A stretch of 64,000 nucleotides of DNA, taken from an uncultured Spartobacteria bacterium (GTDB lineage: Bacteria > Verrucomicrobiota > Verrucomicrobiia > Chthoniobacterales > JAATET01). The stretch spans positions 1-64,000 of the forward strand of contig CALLUD010000007.1 of NCBI GenBank assembly GCA_938011325.1. Direction: 5' to 3'. Below, piece by piece: positions 55,001 to 62,163 of this stretch (positions are counted from its first letter, which is position 1; each line of letters begins with the position of its first letter). The notes beneath the pieces are model-generated. The model was not told the origin of the DNA. It did no database searches and saw only the letters and a list, made by a program, of their open reading frames with translations. The translations under genes were made by a program, and so were the position numbers.

Positions 55001-55083
55001 ATTCGGCGCACCGTCGGCTGCATGCGGCGCAGCTCGCGCTGATTCTTCGAACCCAGGAACAGCTTTAAAATCCAATTAATCAT
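52075..55083 (-). CDS. secA: Preprotein translocase ATPase SecA
   Basis: This 1002-residue motor drives Sec-dependent protein export at SecYEG. Walker A is MATGEGKT (ending at T131), the DEAD-like box is IVDEVDSILIDEARTPLI, and the later motifs include GTASVEASE and NMAGRGTDIKLGEG. The C-terminal SEC-C zinc motif CPCGSGKKFKNCC is intact. It is about 100 residues longer than E. coli SecA, with the extra sequence in the region after the first nucleotide-binding subdomain. I chose the ATG at 55083, which gives the family-typical N-terminus. Confidence 0.98.
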   Translation of the reverse strand: MINWILKLFLGSKNQRELRRMQPTVRRINELENEYRSLSDDALREKTAAWKQELSQIEDNAALQARLDEILPEAFAVVKSAARRLTERQHSFTVCDQPVVWNMVHFDVQLIGGMVLHKGRIAEMATGEGKTLVATLAVYLNALTGRGVHVVTVNDYLARRDAEWMGQLYEFLGLTTGIIQEDQDPSTRRAQYAADITYGTNAQFGFDYLRDNGMATSREQQVQRGHYFAIVDEVDSILIDEARTPLIISGPATVSTHQYDRFKPLVDQLVRRQTMLCGRLVSEAKELLEKGEKDAAGRALLKVKLGQPRNKALLRLLEDPEIRRLLDKSELYFYQDNKTKEELIQLKEELFFTIDERQHEADLTQKGRDFLNPDDPDAFVLPDLLTEFADIDNDASLTPQQKAEAKAKRQNFCDQQSERIHNITQLLKAYCLYERDVEYVVEDNKVIIVDTFTGRKMPGRRWSDGLHQAVEAKEGVQIDRETQTLATITIQNYFRLYQKLAGMTGTAETEINEFHDIYGLDVTIIPTNRPVQRIDMNDRIYKTRREKYNAVIEEIKKAHAKGQPVLVGTASVEASELVSRMLKREKVPHTVLNAKYHMQEAEIVQRAGLKGAVTISTNMAGRGTDIKLGEGVKELGGLYVIGTERHESRRIDRQLRGRCARQGDPGMSRFYVSFEDDLMRNFGASERMTKIMETFGMKEGEELEHPWLNKSVETAQKRVEQRNYMIRRRTLEFDDVMNQQREVIYGYRNEVMDTDNPRAMIYEVIDEVVPKKVAEYLEPNENGEVDSQGLLNWLNTTFPLGLSAERAELDKRTPEENGAYIVEIIKNAYEQKAAIEEQAALSGLERYIILNAIDRLWQEHLYAMDGLREAVSLRAFGQKDPLVEYKNDGYAMFVELMDNIKMEILNNLFRSTTNLQAFEKLLGSLPQNLLHEMLNSGITLAGSAAAQVPDDEEDDSPVEISLPEKPTMELPLGRKPLPRVGRNDPCPCGSGKKFKNCCGRNA

Positions 55084-55176
55084 GACCGGCTTCCGCCAAA
55101 GGCAATGGGCGGAACGAAGAATCAAAGGCCGATCCGAAGGAATGTAAATCGGAAATCAGCGGCGATTTGGGGGCGG

Positions 55177-55731
55177 CTATTTCGGCGCGAGGGGGTGGGA
55201 GGCGTCCGGCAGCAGGGCGTCGGTCGAGATCTCGACCTCCCGTTCCATCCCGAGCACCTCGAGCAGCACCGCGACGCGCTGCCTCGCCGGCATCACCCGC
55301 GAGACGACGGCGCGCACCCCCGCCAGCGGGCCCTCGACGATGCGCACCTCCGCTCCGGGCTCGATCTCCTGCGGGATGATCACCGTTTCGTCCCCGGAAA
55401 TATGGGAGCGAAGCTCGCTGATGACCGCCTCCGGCACGATCGCCGGAGCGTCGCCAAACCGCACAATGGTCATCACCCCCGAGATTGCCGCGATATGGCG
55501 GTGGCGCTCCGCGAAGCGAAACCGGCTGAAGAGGTAGCCCGGGAACATTCCCTCGGTGACCCACATCGTGCCGCCGCGCCGGGCACGCTTGAAGCGGATG
55601 AACGGGCAAAAGACCTCCACCCGTGCCTCGTGGCGCAACATTCTTGCCGTGACAGCTTCCTGTTTGGGCCGGACGCGAATGCAATACCAGCGCTCCTCAT
55701 CAGGGATTCTTTTCGGATTGAAATCTGCCAT
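55177..55731 (-). CDS. NusG/RfaH-like transcription elongation factor
   Basis: This 184-residue protein has an N-terminal NGN domain (RWYCIRVRPKQEAVTARML; FPGYLFSRFRF) and a C-terminal KOW domain (EPGAEVRIVEGPLAGVRAVV). NGN-KOW proteins bind RNA polymerase and promote processive or antiterminated transcription. The housekeeping NusG normally sits in a secE-rplK cluster, which is absent, so this is more likely a specialised RfaH/LoaP-type paralogue. Which operon it serves is not apparent. It lies 93 bases upstream of secA on the same strand. Confidence 0.88.
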   Translation of the reverse strand: MADFNPKRIPDEERWYCIRVRPKQEAVTARMLRHEARVEVFCPFIRFKRARRGGTMWVTEGMFPGYLFSRFRFAERHRHIAAISGVMTIVRFGDAPAIVPEAVISELRSHISGDETVIIPQEIEPGAEVRIVEGPLAGVRAVVSRVMPARQRVAVLLEVLGMEREVEISTDALLPDASHPLAPK

Positions 55732-55881
55732 TACACCACTGTCCTGCCCTGCGGTCCCAAACCGCTAACTCATTCGCTCTGGAGGTGGAATCGTCAAACT
55801 CTTTCGGGTCCAACGCTCCGAGATTGTCGCACAAACGTTCCAAACCCGGAATTTCGCGCCGCCCAACCAGCCTGCTCCCCG

Positions 55882-56007
55882 TTTGCGTGCAAAGACCCCT
55901 GCCTGGGAAGTCAGGCAGCCCCCTTTGCGTGCAAAGACCCCTGCTTGAAAACCCAAGCGGCCCTCTTTGCACGCAAAAGGCCCTTGCGCGGGAACCACTT
56001 GCGCATA
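55882..56007. repeat. Three tandem 42-base palindrome/hairpin repeat units
   Basis: Units begin exactly 42 bases apart at 55882, 55924 and 55966. Each starts with the palindrome TTTGC-(GT or AC)-GCAAA. Units 1 and 2 then share GACCCCTGC. The rest of each unit differs but can fold: CTGCCTG/CAGGCAG, GCTTG/CAAGC and TGCGC/GCGCA. They lie in the 311-base gap between the ABC permease stop and the NusG-like gene start. No convincing gene is present; 42 bases equals 14 codons, so open frames run through the repeats by periodicity. Confidence 0.85.
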
Positions 56008-56042
56008 AATCGCCGGGATCGCCCCAAGAGGCGCCTCTGCAA

Positions 56043-56888
56043 TCAGGATTTCAGGTCGCGCCGTTCGAAAGCCAGCCAGCCAAGGGCCAGCAGCGTGACG
56101 TCGAGGGCGAACAGCCAGGCGTAGCTTTCGACCATCGATTCCCAAGGGACGCGCGGCTCGAAAACGTGAATCCACGCCCCCATGCGCGCGGTGAGGAACC
56201 ATTCCCGGATGGATTCGAAATACGGGATGTTCTTCACGATCATGTCCACGAAGAACACCGAGAGGGTGAGGATCGTGGCGGCGGCGGGCTTCATGTTCAG
56301 GCACGAGAAGCAGAAGCCCAGCGCCGAAACCGTGAACAGGCTCGCGGCGAGCAGGGGCATGGCCAGCACATACCGCGAGAGGCCGGTCCCGAAGTCGTAG
56401 AGCGCAAAGATTCCCTCCAGTGGCGCGAAGACAAACATGCCGCCGGCACCCCCGTAGATCATGCCCGTGGCCAGCGCGGTGACCCCGATGAAGAGCACGA
56501 GGCACACGGTGTAAACGAATGCGGAGAATGCCTTGATCGCGAGAAGGCGGAATCGCGAAATCGGCCGGCACAGCAGCATGCGCATCGTGCCGTCCTCGAC
56601 CTCCTTGCTCACGAGATCGCCGGAGATCAGCGCAAGGTAGAGCGAGCCAAGGAGAAAGACCGACCACAACAGGATGAGCAGGGCGAGGGTGAGGCCGGAG
56701 AGGTATTCATCCGCCGCGTAGCCGGTGCGCTCGATCGCCTGGCGAATGGAGCGTTCGACCCGGTCGAGCCGGAGCAGGAAAAGCAGGATGAGTTCGATGG
56801 CGAAAAACGCACCGAAGCCGATGTAGGTTCTCTTGCGGGCGAAGAGCTTGAGGAGCTCGCCACGGATCTGGAGCGCGAGCAGGTTCAT
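56043..56888 (-). CDS. ABC-2 type transporter permease
   Basis: This 281-residue membrane protein has about six TM helices: TYIGFGAFFAIELILLFLL, LTLALLILLWSVFLLGSLYL, then three more in the centre, and a last one near the C-terminus. The cytosolic segment ISGDLVSKEVEDGTMRMLLCRP is typical of ABC-2 permeases of the bacitracin/gliding type. It pairs with the ATPase, whose stop overlaps its ATG (ATGA). It is the last gene of a five-gene operon. The substrate is unknown. Confidence 0.9.
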   Translation of the reverse strand: MNLLALQIRGELLKLFARKRTYIGFGAFFAIELILLFLLRLDRVERSIRQAIERTGYAADEYLSGLTLALLILLWSVFLLGSLYLALISGDLVSKEVEDGTMRMLLCRPISRFRLLAIKAFSAFVYTVCLVLFIGVTALATGMIYGGAGGMFVFAPLEGIFALYDFGTGLSRYVLAMPLLAASLFTVSALGFCFSCLNMKPAAATILTLSVFFVDMIVKNIPYFESIREWFLTARMGAWIHVFEPRVPWESMVESYAWLFALDVTLLALGWLAFERRDLKS

Positions 56889-57769
56889 TGTCCGATCTGC
56901 TCCAGGTAGAAGTCCTCCAGGGATCGCCGCACCGGCTCGAAGGCCCGCACGCGCACATCTGCGGCCACCAGCGCGGCGACGACATTCGCCGGGTCCGTGC
57001 CCGCCGGGATGCTGGCAATCGATCCCTCCTCCAGCGTGGCACCGAGCCCCCGCAGCACGCGTGCGGCGGCCTCGCGATCGTCCACATCCAGTCGCACGCG
57101 CAGGTTTGCGGGTTCCTTCCACGGGCCGCAAAACACGAGGCGGCCCTGATTCAAAATCGCCACGCGGTCGCAGAGCTGTTCGACCTCGGCGAGGAGGTGC
57201 GAGGCCAGCAACACCGTGAGCCCGCGCTCGGCACGCAGTCGCTGGATGAGGAGGCGCATTTCACGAATCCCCTCCGGGTCGAGACCCTCGGTCGGTTCAT
57301 CGAGCAGGATCACCTTCGGGTTCGGCAGCAGGGCCTGGGCGAGGCCGAGACGCTGGCGCATGCCGTGGCTGTAGGTGCGGACGGGATCGTGAATCCGCGA
57401 AGCGAGCCCCACGAGTTCCACGACTTCCTCCAGTGCCGGTTTCCGCGGAATCGCCGTGCAGGCCGTGAGGATCTTCAGGTTCTGCCAGCCGCTGAGATAC
57501 TCGTAAAATGCGGGGGCTTCGAAAATTGCGCCGACATGCGCGAGGGCCTGCGCGCGATTGGTTTGCACGGAGATGCCGTCGATGAAGGCTTCCCCGCCGT
57601 CGGGATGCACCTGCCCCAGCAGGATGCCGAATGTCGTGCTCTTGCCCGCGCCATTGTGGCCGAGCAGGCCGAAGAGCTCGCCGTGATCGACCTCCAGCTC
57701 CAGGGGGTGCAGGGCGACGCGCTTGCGAAAGGTCTTGGTAATGCCGGCGATCCGGATCGCGGTGCTCAC
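56885..57769 (-). CDS. ABC transporter ATPase (CcmA/BcrA type)
   Basis: This 294-residue protein has Walker A GHNGAGKST, signature YSHGMRQRLGLAQAL, Walker B VILLDEPTEGLDPEG and H-loop ASHLLAEVEQLCD. The C-terminal 60 residues form the extra domain typical of drug-export or gliding ATPases. The GTG start at 57769 overlaps the pseudopilin stop (GTGA); longer in-frame sequence is a shadow of that gene. It energises the adjacent ABC-2 permease. Confidence 0.93.
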   Translation of the reverse strand: MSTAIRIAGITKTFRKRVALHPLELEVDHGELFGLLGHNGAGKSTTFGILLGQVHPDGGEAFIDGISVQTNRAQALAHVGAIFEAPAFYEYLSGWQNLKILTACTAIPRKPALEEVVELVGLASRIHDPVRTYSHGMRQRLGLAQALLPNPKVILLDEPTEGLDPEGIREMRLLIQRLRAERGLTVLLASHLLAEVEQLCDRVAILNQGRLVFCGPWKEPANLRVRLDVDDREAAARVLRGLGATLEEGSIASIPAGTDPANVVAALVAADVRVRAFEPVRRSLEDFYLEQIGQ

Positions 57770-58281
57770 GGGCTCGCGAAAAGCTGGAGTTCCTTCGTCG
57801 CGTGGCCGTCGGCGTAAAGGATGTTCACCTTGCGGTCGCGGTGTTTGTGCCAGCCTTCCTTGTCGCTCATCACGGGAATGCTGCTTTTCGCGCCGAAGAT
57901 TTTCAGGAAGTTGAGGCTCGTGGTCGACTGGCCGTTCATCGCCACGTTCCAGTAGTAGCTGGTGCCGGTGAGTTTCGCGAGTTCCGGGTCGGCCGGGCAC
58001 GCAAAGACCGCGGGATCGTCCACGTAGCCATCGAGGGTGTTGTCGATCGTCGCGACGTTTTCGCCGGAGGAGGTCCGGCCGGCCTCCAGCACGGGCATTT
58101 GCTGGTTGTGCTCCGCGAGATAGGCCTGCAGGGCCACGCCGAGATGCTTGAGGTTGCTCAGGCACTGCGTCGCGTGGGCCCGGGCGCGCATTCCGGAGAC
58201 GGTCGGGACCGCAATGGCCAGCAGCACGCCGACGATGGCGACGGCCACCAGCATTTCGATCAATGTGAAGGCGCGGGTCAT
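57766..58281 (-). CDS. Pseudopilin-like protein (prepilin signal, DG-box C-terminus)
   Basis: This 171-residue protein has a very short prepilin leader, MTRAFTLIEM, cut between A and F with Glu at mature position 5, then the helix LVAVAIVGVLLAIAVPTV. The periplasmic domain has two Cys (CLSNLKHLG; VFACPAD) that could pair, and ends with NILYADGHATKE, like the H-x-DG tail of Planctomycetota/Verrucomicrobiota pseudopilins. It is encoded with overlaps between an anchored protein and an ABC ATPase, with no other type II secretion genes nearby. Confidence 0.88.
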   Translation of the reverse strand: MTRAFTLIEMLVAVAIVGVLLAIAVPTVSGMRARAHATQCLSNLKHLGVALQAYLAEHNQQMPVLEAGRTSSGENVATIDNTLDGYVDDPAVFACPADPELAKLTGTSYYWNVAMNGQSTTSLNFLKIFGAKSSIPVMSDKEGWHKHRDRKVNILYADGHATKELQLFASP

Positions 58282-58838
58282 TCGCGGTGCTGCAGGCGGC
58301 GTTGGATTTGCTCGATGACCGGTGCGAAGTCCAGTTTCACCTCCGCGCTGGCCTCCTCGTAAAAGGCGCTCATGCCATGCTCGATGAATGTCGCCCGCTG
58401 GCTCTCCGTGAGCGGATCCTCGTCGCGCTCCAGTGGCGAATCCTCCTCGAGATCCGAAAGCGCGCGGTCAACGATGCGCTTGCGCTCCTCCGGTGTCATT
58501 TTGTTCAGCGCGAGCATGATTTGCCGGAAACCCTCGGGAAGCGTGAGGTTCAGGAACCGCGTGCGTTCCTCTTCGGTGAGGGATTTGAAAAAGACATCGA
58601 GCGCGTCGTCGCGGCGGAACTTTCGGCGGTCCTTGTATTCCAGCCGGTTCAACTGCTCCGCGACCCGTTCGATCGTTTTCGCGCGCTCGGCGGGCGAGGC
58701 GTTCTCCAGCGGATGCTCCACGATGTAGATGGCAAGCGACTCCGGGGTCGGCTTGGCGGAGCGCGCCATCCATGCGATGCCGGCGGCCAGAATCCAGACC
58801 ACCGCAAGGGCGGCGACCACGCGCATCCAGAGTTTCAT
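58278..58838 (-). CDS. Membrane-anchored periplasmic protein, unknown
   Basis: This 186-residue protein is not recognised. It has an N-terminal TM or signal anchor (VVAALAVVWILAAGIAWM) and a charged helical periplasmic part with repeated Leu-Thr-Glu-Glu-type turns: SLTEEERTRFLNL, KMTPEERKRIVDRAL, PLTESQRATFIEH. These resemble a three-fold helical repeat. The ATG at 58838 is 10 bases after the hydrolase gene stop. Its own stop overlaps the pseudopilin start (ATGA), so the proteins are probably made in fixed ratio. Confidence 0.68.
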   Translation of the reverse strand: MKLWMRVVAALAVVWILAAGIAWMARSAKPTPESLAIYIVEHPLENASPAERAKTIERVAEQLNRLEYKDRRKFRRDDALDVFFKSLTEEERTRFLNLTLPEGFRQIMLALNKMTPEERKRIVDRALSDLEEDSPLERDEDPLTESQRATFIEHGMSAFYEEASAEVKLDFAPVIEQIQRRLQHRE

Positions 58839-58848
58839 GCGGAGAAGA

Positions 58849-61245
58849 CTAAGAAGAGGTGTTGGAAATTTCCACCGGGGGAACGTCGCTCGACGCCGGG
58901 CCGGCCGTAGTCCATTCGACGGGGAGCTCGACGAACGCCACGGAGGCGGGGTCGGCGCGTTCCTCGAGTGAGCGGGCAATGGCGGCGGCATTGCGGGAAA
59001 CCTTCCCGGAGAAGACCTCCCGGCCATTGGCGAAGACGGTGACCGGCTGGTCGAGGTCCAGCAACTCATCCGACAGGCGCAGCGTCGCGGCCGAATAGTC
59101 GCTCGAGGTGAGGCGAATGGTCTGCCCATCCACCTCGGCGTCGATGCGATTGCCCTTTTGCGGCTGCTGTCCCGGCAGGCTCAGCCAGTAGAAGCGGGTG
59201 GCCGGCACATTGCCCTGCTCCCAGACGATCCGCTTCGGCCAGGGATTGCGCTCGAATTTCGCCATCCACGGGAGGGCAATGGCGTCCTGCTGGCGCATGC
59301 CGTGGCCGGTGTTTGGGAAGATGCGCACAAAGTGCGGGTAGCCGCCCCTGCCGTCCTTTTTCTCGAGCTCGTCGAGGGCTGCGCCCCATTCGGCGGCGAC
59401 GGTGTTGCGGTTGTAGGCCGAGTCGTCGGCGCCCATGAGAATCGCAAACGGAAGATTGCGGAGCGAGAGGGGCGAGGAGTCGTTGGGGTGACCGGCCATC
59501 ATGCTCGCGGCGGCGAGCCGGTCGGCCAGCCGGGGGCCAAGGTGGTAAACGCCGTCGCCCCCTGCGGAGTAGCCGAGGAGATAGACCTTGTTGGGATTCA
59601 CCCCGCGAAGGACGATGTAGTCCTCGATGAGCCGGTCGAACAGAGGATCGATGTGATCCTGGTGCCACATGTTCCACGTGTCGGTGGGGGATCGCGGAGC
59701 GACGTAATAGCCTTCGTCGATCGTGTAGATCTGGATCTGGTTGTGCCATTGCTGGTCGTTGACCTCCCGCGTCGTGCCGCCGCCACCGTGGAGGGAAATC
59801 CAGAGGCTGTGACCTCCCTCGGGCTCCTCGCCGAAGGTTTTCTCGAGCAGGCGAAGTTCAAAGTCGCCATGAGGGATTTTCTTCGCGCGCAGGTCGTCTC
59901 CCCGTTCGATTTGCAACGTCGCCGCGCGATCGGCCCAGAGCATTTCGCGAATGCGTTCGGCTTCGGCCTTCGTCAGCGGGGCATCCGGCGCCGCACCCCG
60001 CTCGCCCGCAGGTTTCGCGAGCCAGTTTTCGACCGCCATTACGGCTGCGGATGACGGCGGCAGCTTGTCCCAATGCAGGTCGAGCGTCTGCCGCGTGGGG
60101 TCCTTGATCTCAACAGACGCCTCGCGACTCTCGCCGTCGCGGGTGAACCGGAGGAGGCAGGTGGTTCCGGGGTCGACCTCGAACCTGGGCATGTCGTTGA
60201 GGTCCGCCCGGCCCGCCCGGGTCTGGTCGCGAGCGACGATCTTTCCGTCGGCGTCGATCAACGTGACATCGGCCACCACGCGTTTGTCCGGACCCGGCGC
60301 GGACCCATCGTGCAGCCGCACGCTGATCTCCGTCTTCTCAGGCTCCGCCGTCCCGGTTTGTTTATACCGGCTTGTCACGTTTACGGACGGGACCTTCACC
60401 CGCTCGCCGGTTGCGTTGCGGCCTTCCTTGCGCGGATTCCACGCCATCGGGAAATACGCGCCCGTTTGCTTCCAGCTCGTCGCGTGGATCGCATGCTCCG
60501 GCTCGTCTTCGATCGCGAGGTTCGCGTCGCCATTGAACCACCCGCGATTCAGGCCTGCGGGATCGTATTCATCGGAGCCCGTGAACATCCACTCGCCATC
60601 CCAGATCTCCGCCCAGGTATGGTTGCCGTCCTTGTGGGGCCACTTCGGAATGCCGGCGGCGCGGGCGGGCACTCCGACACTCCGGCAGGCATCGACGAGC
60701 AGGATCGTCAGGCCGGTGCAGGTCGCCGCGCCATCGGCGATCGCTTCCTTCGGGCTCTGGTTGGTGAACGACCGTTGGAGGTTGTAGTGGACGTTGACCA
60801 GGTTGAAGAACTCGCGGTTCAGCGTCTGGGCCGCTTCCGTTGCGGTTTTGCACGTCTTCACGAGCGTGCTGCATTTCTCGAAAAAGTCCGCCCGCCAGGG
60901 ATCACGCGGCTCGTCGAAGACGGCATAGGGGAGCACGTCGTTGAAAAAGATTTCCTCGGGAACCTCCTTCGCCCACGGGAACGTTTCGCGCGCCTTGATG
61001 GCCAGATCAAGGTTCTCGTTCAGGAAGTCCGCGCTCAACGACTGCAAGTCCGGCTCCGGCATGTTCGTGACGAGAAACTCCGCCGCGCGCGCGCCGAACC
61101 CGCCGTGACGCTCCGCGGCGGACTCGAGAAATCTGCGAATTTCGGGGGCATTCGGGCCGGCGGCTTTCATGATCCGGTCATCGACGGCGGCGAACGCATG
61201 CTGACCAATCACCGAGGCAAGCAGAAGTATCGCGACCCATCGCAT
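58849..61245 (-). CDS. Secreted transglutaminase-like / alpha-beta hydrolase fusion
   Basis: This 798-residue protein has a signal peptide (residues 1-19). A transglutaminase-like domain follows, with C176 (DGAATCTGLTI), H209 (GNHTWAEIW) and an Asp in SDEYDP. A middle beta domain spans about 285-395. An alpha/beta hydrolase domain from about 475 has the oxyanion loop SLHGGGG and nucleophile S560 (YLLGYSAGGDG), with a later NTGHGM supplying His. Both catalytic centres look complete. It probably acts in the periplasm or outside the cell on peptide or ester substrates, but the substrate is unknown. It is the first gene of a five-gene operon. Confidence 0.87.
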   Translation of the reverse strand: MRWVAILLLASVIGQHAFAAVDDRIMKAAGPNAPEIRRFLESAAERHGGFGARAAEFLVTNMPEPDLQSLSADFLNENLDLAIKARETFPWAKEVPEEIFFNDVLPYAVFDEPRDPWRADFFEKCSTLVKTCKTATEAAQTLNREFFNLVNVHYNLQRSFTNQSPKEAIADGAATCTGLTILLVDACRSVGVPARAAGIPKWPHKDGNHTWAEIWDGEWMFTGSDEYDPAGLNRGWFNGDANLAIEDEPEHAIHATSWKQTGAYFPMAWNPRKEGRNATGERVKVPSVNVTSRYKQTGTAEPEKTEISVRLHDGSAPGPDKRVVADVTLIDADGKIVARDQTRAGRADLNDMPRFEVDPGTTCLLRFTRDGESREASVEIKDPTRQTLDLHWDKLPPSSAAVMAVENWLAKPAGERGAAPDAPLTKAEAERIREMLWADRAATLQIERGDDLRAKKIPHGDFELRLLEKTFGEEPEGGHSLWISLHGGGGTTREVNDQQWHNQIQIYTIDEGYYVAPRSPTDTWNMWHQDHIDPLFDRLIEDYIVLRGVNPNKVYLLGYSAGGDGVYHLGPRLADRLAAASMMAGHPNDSSPLSLRNLPFAILMGADDSAYNRNTVAAEWGAALDELEKKDGRGGYPHFVRIFPNTGHGMRQQDAIALPWMAKFERNPWPKRIVWEQGNVPATRFYWLSLPGQQPQKGNRIDAEVDGQTIRLTSSDYSAATLRLSDELLDLDQPVTVFANGREVFSGKVSRNAAAIARSLEERADPASVAFVELPVEWTTAGPASSDVPPVEISNTSS

Positions 61246-61352
61246 GGCTGCAGCATTGTGGATTGGCGGGTTTTGCGCAATGACAGCCGCCGCGGTTTCG
61301 GCCCTGAGCTTCCGCTCGCGGAGCGTGGGGTGACCCTGTAGGATCCGGCGGA

Positions 61353-61868
61353 ATGGATGCCTTCTCGGTGAGTCAGAGTCCGTTCGCCATCGTGACGTTC
61401 ATCGTGGCGCCGGCGATGTTGACGAATGCCTCTAGCGTGCTCGCGATGAGCACGATCAATCGTTTTCTCCGAGCCCGCGAACGAATGTCCCAGCTCTACC
61501 AGGCCGCGATGGCGGAGGGCAGGGCGATGCCCGAGAAGAAATACTTTCTGGATCAGGTGAAGCGGGTGGAGCGGCAGGGAAAACTGCTGCTGCGGGCTCT
61601 GCGGGCGATTTACGTTGCGCTGGGTGGCTTCGCGGCGGCGACATTGATCACGCTGATCGCCGCGCTCATCGAGCAGGCTCATCTTGAGATCTGGTTTGAG
61701 ACGCTCACCACGATCGGCCTGCTTCTCGGCGCGGCGGGTGTGGGCGGGCTGCTCGTCGGCACGCACAATCTCTTTCACGCCACGCGCCTCTCGTTGAAAA
61801 ACATCGAGGTGGAAGCAGGGATCATCCGCAGCCACGTGCTGGAGCCCGGGGAGCGTGAAGAGATGTGA
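61353..61868 (+). CDS. DUF2721 family membrane protein
   Basis: This 171-residue protein matches DUF2721: SPFAIVTFIVAPAMLTNASS near the start with a first TM, a basic cytosolic loop (NRFLRARERMSQLY), then two TM helices (GGFAAATLITLIAALI; TIGLLLGAAGVGGLLVG). Function is unknown in the literature I know. It is divergent from the hydrolase operon (107-base gap, presumably holding both promoters) and convergent with a small membrane protein. Confidence 0.88.
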   Translation: MDAFSVSQSPFAIVTFIVAPAMLTNASSVLAMSTINRFLRARERMSQLYQAAMAEGRAMPEKKYFLDQVKRVERQGKLLLRALRAIYVALGGFAAATLITLIAALIEQAHLEIWFETLTTIGLLLGAAGVGGLLVGTHNLFHATRLSLKNIEVEAGIIRSHVLEPGEREEM

Positions 61869-61874
61869 CCTTGC

Positions 61875-62093
61875 TCACCCGGAGCGGGCCGTGCCCGCCT
61901 TTTCCAGGTAATGAATGGCGCCATTCACGAGCCACTCCTCCACGCGCTCGGGATGACTGATGTAGGTGGCGATGAGTTGCTGATCGCGCCGCCGCCGGGC
62001 GTATTGGGACACGCAGGCAACCGTCGTCGCCGTCGCAACCAGAATCCCCGCCACGCTCGCCAGCGCGATGCCGAGTAATTCCAACGCGTCCAT
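61875..62093 (-). CDS. Small single-span membrane protein, unknown
   Basis: This 72-residue protein has one hydrophobic segment (LLGIALASVAGILVATATTV), followed by a basic stretch (YARRRRDQQL) and a soluble tail ending VEEWLVNGAIHYLEKAG. It is not recognised. It lies 70 bases after pdxA on the same strand; between them a TCGGGG/CCCCGA hairpin at 62144-62159 lacks a T-tract. Coding is plausible but rests on composition and position only. Confidence 0.5.
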   Translation of the reverse strand: MDALELLGIALASVAGILVATATTVACVSQYARRRRDQQLIATYISHPERVEEWLVNGAIHYLEKAGTARSG

Positions 62094-62163
62094 GCCGGAA
62101 AATCGCGCGTGATTTCACCTTTGCGCTTTCCCTGAGCGCGCGTTCGGGGATCGCCCCGAGCGC

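Noticed and set aside
52291..55068. 925-codon plus-strand frame opposite secA
   Set aside because: Antisense of SecA in a high-GC frame; SecA motifs on the minus strand are unambiguous.
57770..58165. 132-codon extension of the ABC ATPase
   Set aside because: It is an out-of-frame shadow of the pseudopilin gene; the ABC domain starts right after the GTG at 57769.
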